Assembly (NCBI RefSeq): GCF_014898055.3
Contig: NW_023601104.1
Span: forward strand, 44,327,199-44,391,198
Source: Talpa occidentalis
Lineage: Eukaryota > Chordata > Mammalia > Eulipotyphla > Talpidae
Reading direction: 5' to 3'
Length of the DNA stretch: 64,000 nucleotides
Part shown: positions 61,206 through 64,000 of the stretch, piece by piece
How positions within the stretch are numbered: the first letter of the stretch is position 1
Layout: the number at the start of each line of letters is the position of its first letter
Made by a program: the position numbers and the translations under genes
Notes under the pieces: model-generated
What the model was told of the DNA's origin: nothing
What the model saw: only the letters and a program-made list of their open reading frames with translations
Database searches by the model: none

Positions 61206-62193
61206 TTTTTTTAAGATTTTATTTATTCATTTTTTTTTATTTTTTACATCATTGTTCATTTTTAAACAATATTTCCTTTCCCCCACCCCCTCAGGTATAG
61301 TCCCCATTGATTTTCTTCACCAGTGCTCCATCACCACAGTCACCTCCCTGTGCTCCACCCTCCTGCCCTCTGATCCCTCTCCCTCCTCCTCCCCTGCAAT
61401 ATGTCTCTGATTTATAATTGTCTGTTTTTGCTTTGTTGTGTTTTATATTGTTGTTTTGTCTTTTTTGGTTCACCTGTATTTCTGCTATAAGTGAAACTAT
61501 CTGATATTTTTCTTTACCTTCTGTCTTATTTCACTGAGCATAATTCCTTTTAACTCCATCCATGTTGCTGCGAATGGCATCAGTTTATCTTTCTTGATTG
61601 CTGAATAATATCCCATGGTGTATATATGCCACATCTTCTTGATCCAGTCATCTGTTTTTGGGCCTTTGGGTTGTTTCCAGGTTTTACCTATTGTAAACAG
61701 TGCTGCAACAAACATAGGGGCACAGGTGTTCTTTTGAATCAGTGTTTTTGTGTCCTTTGGGTAGATCCTTAGGAGTGGAATTGCTGGTAGCTCCATATGG
61801 TAGCTCCAATTTTAGTAGACCAAGGAACCTCCAGACAGCTTTCCAAAGTGGTTAGGCCAGTTTGCATTCCCACCAGCAATGTAGGAGAGTTCCTTTTTCA
61901 CCACATCCTCGCCAACATTTGTTGTTGCTAGATTTTTTGATATGTGCCATTCTTACTGGTGTAAGATGGTATCTCAATGTGGTTTTGATTTGCATTTCCC
62001 TGATGATAAGGGATGTTGAACATATTTTCATATCCCCAATGGCCATTTGCATTTCCTCTTTGGAGAAATGTCTTTTAAGTTCTTCTGCCCATTTCTTGAC
62101 TGGATTGTTTATTTTTTTTTGTTGAGTCGTGTGAGTTCTTTGTATGTCTTTGTGTGATCAAAGACCCTTATCAGTTGTATGGAGTACAAAATT
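61206..62193 (-). mobile_element. 5'-truncated L1, about 1 kb (ORF2 C-terminus and 3' UTR)
   Basis: On the minus strand two reading-frame pieces (62052-61852 and 61796-61497) encode the ORF2 C-terminal region, including the Cys-rich [17 protein letters not shown] motif and IKKMWHIYTMGYYSAIK. A frameshift separates them. The 3' UTR has the usual G-rich purine tract (about 61340-61400) and an A-rich end at 61206. A perfect 15-bp duplication TTTTTGCTAATTTTA lies at 61191-61205 and 62194-62208. The copy is little diverged, so it is relatively young and dead. Confidence 0.95.
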
Positions 62194-62208
62194 TTTTTGC
62201 TAATTTTA

Positions 62209-62509
62209 ATGAAATTATTTTACCAATAGTGATGCTTGTATCATTTTCTGTAGGGCTTAATCAGTCTCTACTTAAAAAGTTGCATCTTTTCTATAATGTA
62301 TTCTTTCACAGTAGTAATTTCTAAAATTTTATACTTTTGAAAGAAATTATTATTTTCCTGCCTTTCATATAGGGCATAAAGTGTTCTATAAGCTCCTAAA
62401 AACTACTTTTTAAAAATCAGTAACAGTGTTATCAGAGAAAAAGAAATCTATAACTAGTTGTATGTATCAAATTCAAACAACAAAATAAGTACAATTACTT
62501 CTTTTATTT
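62209..62509. other. Intergenic, nothing recognised
   Basis: AT-rich, no match. Confidence 0.5.
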
Positions 62510-62830
62510 TCCTAATACTGCATGGCCAATTTCACATTCAACTATGTCAGAATTAGCTGTGACCAAAATATGCAGAGCATCAATTTGCAATGGCTTGTAA
62601 ATCTAGGCCTACATGTTGTGGGATTAGTATTTTTCATGCACAGCTAATCGGAACAAACATATTTTCTTCAGTCGTGTCAGATCTTGACACTGTCATATTT
62701 ACATGCCCTTCATAACCAAGACCAAGAAATTCATAGTTTGTAAAAAGACTGATTTGATAAATGACAGAAACTGGCAAACAGCAGCTTCAGATATCATTTT
62801 CAATATTCCAAATTTATGATCTGTTGAAGA
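62510..62830. promoter_or_regulatory. Candidate conserved noncoding element
   Basis: Balanced composition in AT-rich surroundings, with AATTAGCTG, CAATTTGCAATGG and TGATTTGATAAATGAC. No repeat signature. Function is inference. Confidence 0.25.
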
Positions 62831-63064
62831 AATGTTTTGAAATATATAAGTCAGTATATCCAAAATTACATTTTTTTAGTGATATAGTAGTAGTATGTGC
62901 ATCTTCTTTGAAATATTATATAAAATGAGCTCAATTTCCTCCTTAATAGTTAACAATTTAGGCATTTGGTAGATTTACTATAGCTCAAGCACTTATTAAT
63001 TATGAAAAATTTAGTAAAAGCCTCTGCTTTGAGGAAGAAAATTGTTGGAAAGAGGATACATTGG

Positions 63065-63185
63065 GGCCAGACAGACTTTATTAGCTGGAAGACTTTTGTT
63101 AAACCTCAGTGGAAATTTTTTCATCTGAAATAAGAGAATATAAAGAGCTACCTCATGTTTTTGTGAGGAGTAACTCTTAAACCAA
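63065..63185 (+). mobile_element. MIR fragment
   Basis: GGGGCCAGACAGACTTTATT, TTGTTAAACCTCAGTGG and TTCATCTGAAATAAGAG, AGCTACCTCATG fit the middle and 3' part of MIR. Confidence 0.55.
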
Positions 63186-63611
63186 TATAAAATTACCAGT
63201 GCAGTCTGACTGGCAGAAGGCCCTCTGTTAAAACTCCTTTTCTGCCATTGTTTTATGAACGTTTTCTTTTGGAATCTAGAACTACCCAGTATGTTAACCA
63301 TTGGACACATGAGGCTATTGAAGTATGTCTATTCTGAATTGACATGTATTAGTAGTGTAAAATGTACCCTTGATTTTGAAGGTTATAATGGAAAAAATGC
63401 AAAATATCTCATTTAATGTATGATTCATGTTGAAATGGTACTATTTTTAGATAGATTGGGATATATAAAATATATTAGTAAATTAATTTTGCCTGCCTTT
63501 ATTTTTTAATATAAGAAAATGTTAAATTATGTATGTTCTTGCTCACATTATATCATTATTGAATAGTGCTAATGTAGAAAAGAGAAGAATCAGGGTTCTA
63601 ATAAAATTCCT
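63186..63611. other. Intergenic, nothing recognised
   Basis: No gene or repeat recognised. Confidence 0.5.
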
Positions 63612-64000
63612 GATCCATCCATGTTGTTGCCAATGGCATAGTTTTGTCTTTTTTTAATCACTGAGTAGTATTCTATTGTGCATATGTACTACTCTTCTTA
63701 ATCCACTCATCTCTTGGGCACTTAGGTTATTTCCTTAACTTGGCTATTGTAAATAGTGCTGCAGTGAACATAGGAGTGCACATATCCCTTCCTATTAAGT
63801 GTTTTTGCATTCTTTGAATGCATACCTAGGAGTAGAATTTCTTGGTCATATGGTAGATCTATTTTTAATATTTTGGGAACCTCAATAGTGTTTTCATTAG
63901 AGGCTGGACCAGTCCACATTCCCAACAACAGTATACCATGGTTCCTTTTCCCTCATATCTTTGCCAACATTTGTGATATTTTTGTCTTACTGATATGGGC
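63612..64000 (-). mobile_element. Older L1 ORF2 fragment, cut by window end
   Basis: CATCCATGTTGTTGCCAATG, GAGTAGTATTCTATTGTGC, TATTGTAAATAGTGCTGCAG, TCTTGGTCATATGGTAG and CACATTCCCAACAACAGT are the reverse complement of the ORF2 C-terminal region. It is more diverged than the copy at 61206-62193 and lacks its 3' UTR. Confidence 0.9.

Noticed and set aside
61497..62052. Two open frames with conserved residues on the minus strand
   Set aside because: They are the broken ORF2 C-terminus of a truncated L1, not a host gene.
1..64000. CRISPR arrays, operons, phage or bacterial features
   Set aside because: The window is vertebrate nuclear DNA. The only short tandem repeats are microsatellites and a 22-bp tandem without spacers.

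Overview
The window is mammalian nuclear DNA. It has a spliced neuronal gene with GT-AG introns, a CpG-island promoter, and many retrotransposons (tRNA-derived SINEs, L1, L2, MIR, MaLR/ERVL LTRs). The recent SINE family is not Alu, B1, CAN, Bov-tA or VES. It starts GGGCCTCCCTGGTGGCGCA, has tRNA-like A and B boxes, and ends in (ATAA)n. My best guess is a laurasiatherian, perhaps a rhinolophoid or related bat with a Rhin-1-like SINE. The family and species assignment is from memory and is weak.

The only protein-coding gene I can support is the 5' end of NOVA1, on the minus strand. Exon 1 (20206-20341) and exon 2 (18356-18499) together encode residues 1 to 94: the N-terminal nuclear localisation signal and most of the first KH RNA-binding domain. 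Intron 1 is 1,706 bp. Intron 2 starts at 18355 and runs past the left edge. A CpG island at about 19990-21640 covers exon 1, an ATG-free 5' leader and a likely bidirectional promoter.

Layout: 1-18355 is intron 2, AT-rich, with two SINEs near its left end, one ancient repeat, one MIR and a long stretch free of recent insertions. 18356-21640 holds the NOVA1 exons, intron 1 and promoter island. 21641-64000 is the upstream intergenic region. It is dense in repeats: eleven SINEs of the same family (most with target-site duplications), several L1 fragments, an old MaLR-type LTR element at about 40330-44810 that carries two younger solo LTRs, an L2, ERVL-type LTR pieces and several simple repeats.

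I found no RNA gene, CRISPR array, operon or novel coding system. Many open reading frames exist, but they are chance readings of AT-rich DNA, CpG-island sequence, simple repeats or transposon antisense. The points most worth a second look are: the twin solo LTRs, one with an internal 272-bp duplication; two SINEs sharing an unusual tail segment; the NOVA-type YCAY cluster and poly(A) tract upstream of the NOVA1 start; the 20-kb SINE-free zone around the promoter; and an unidentified GC-rich segment at 47184-48339.
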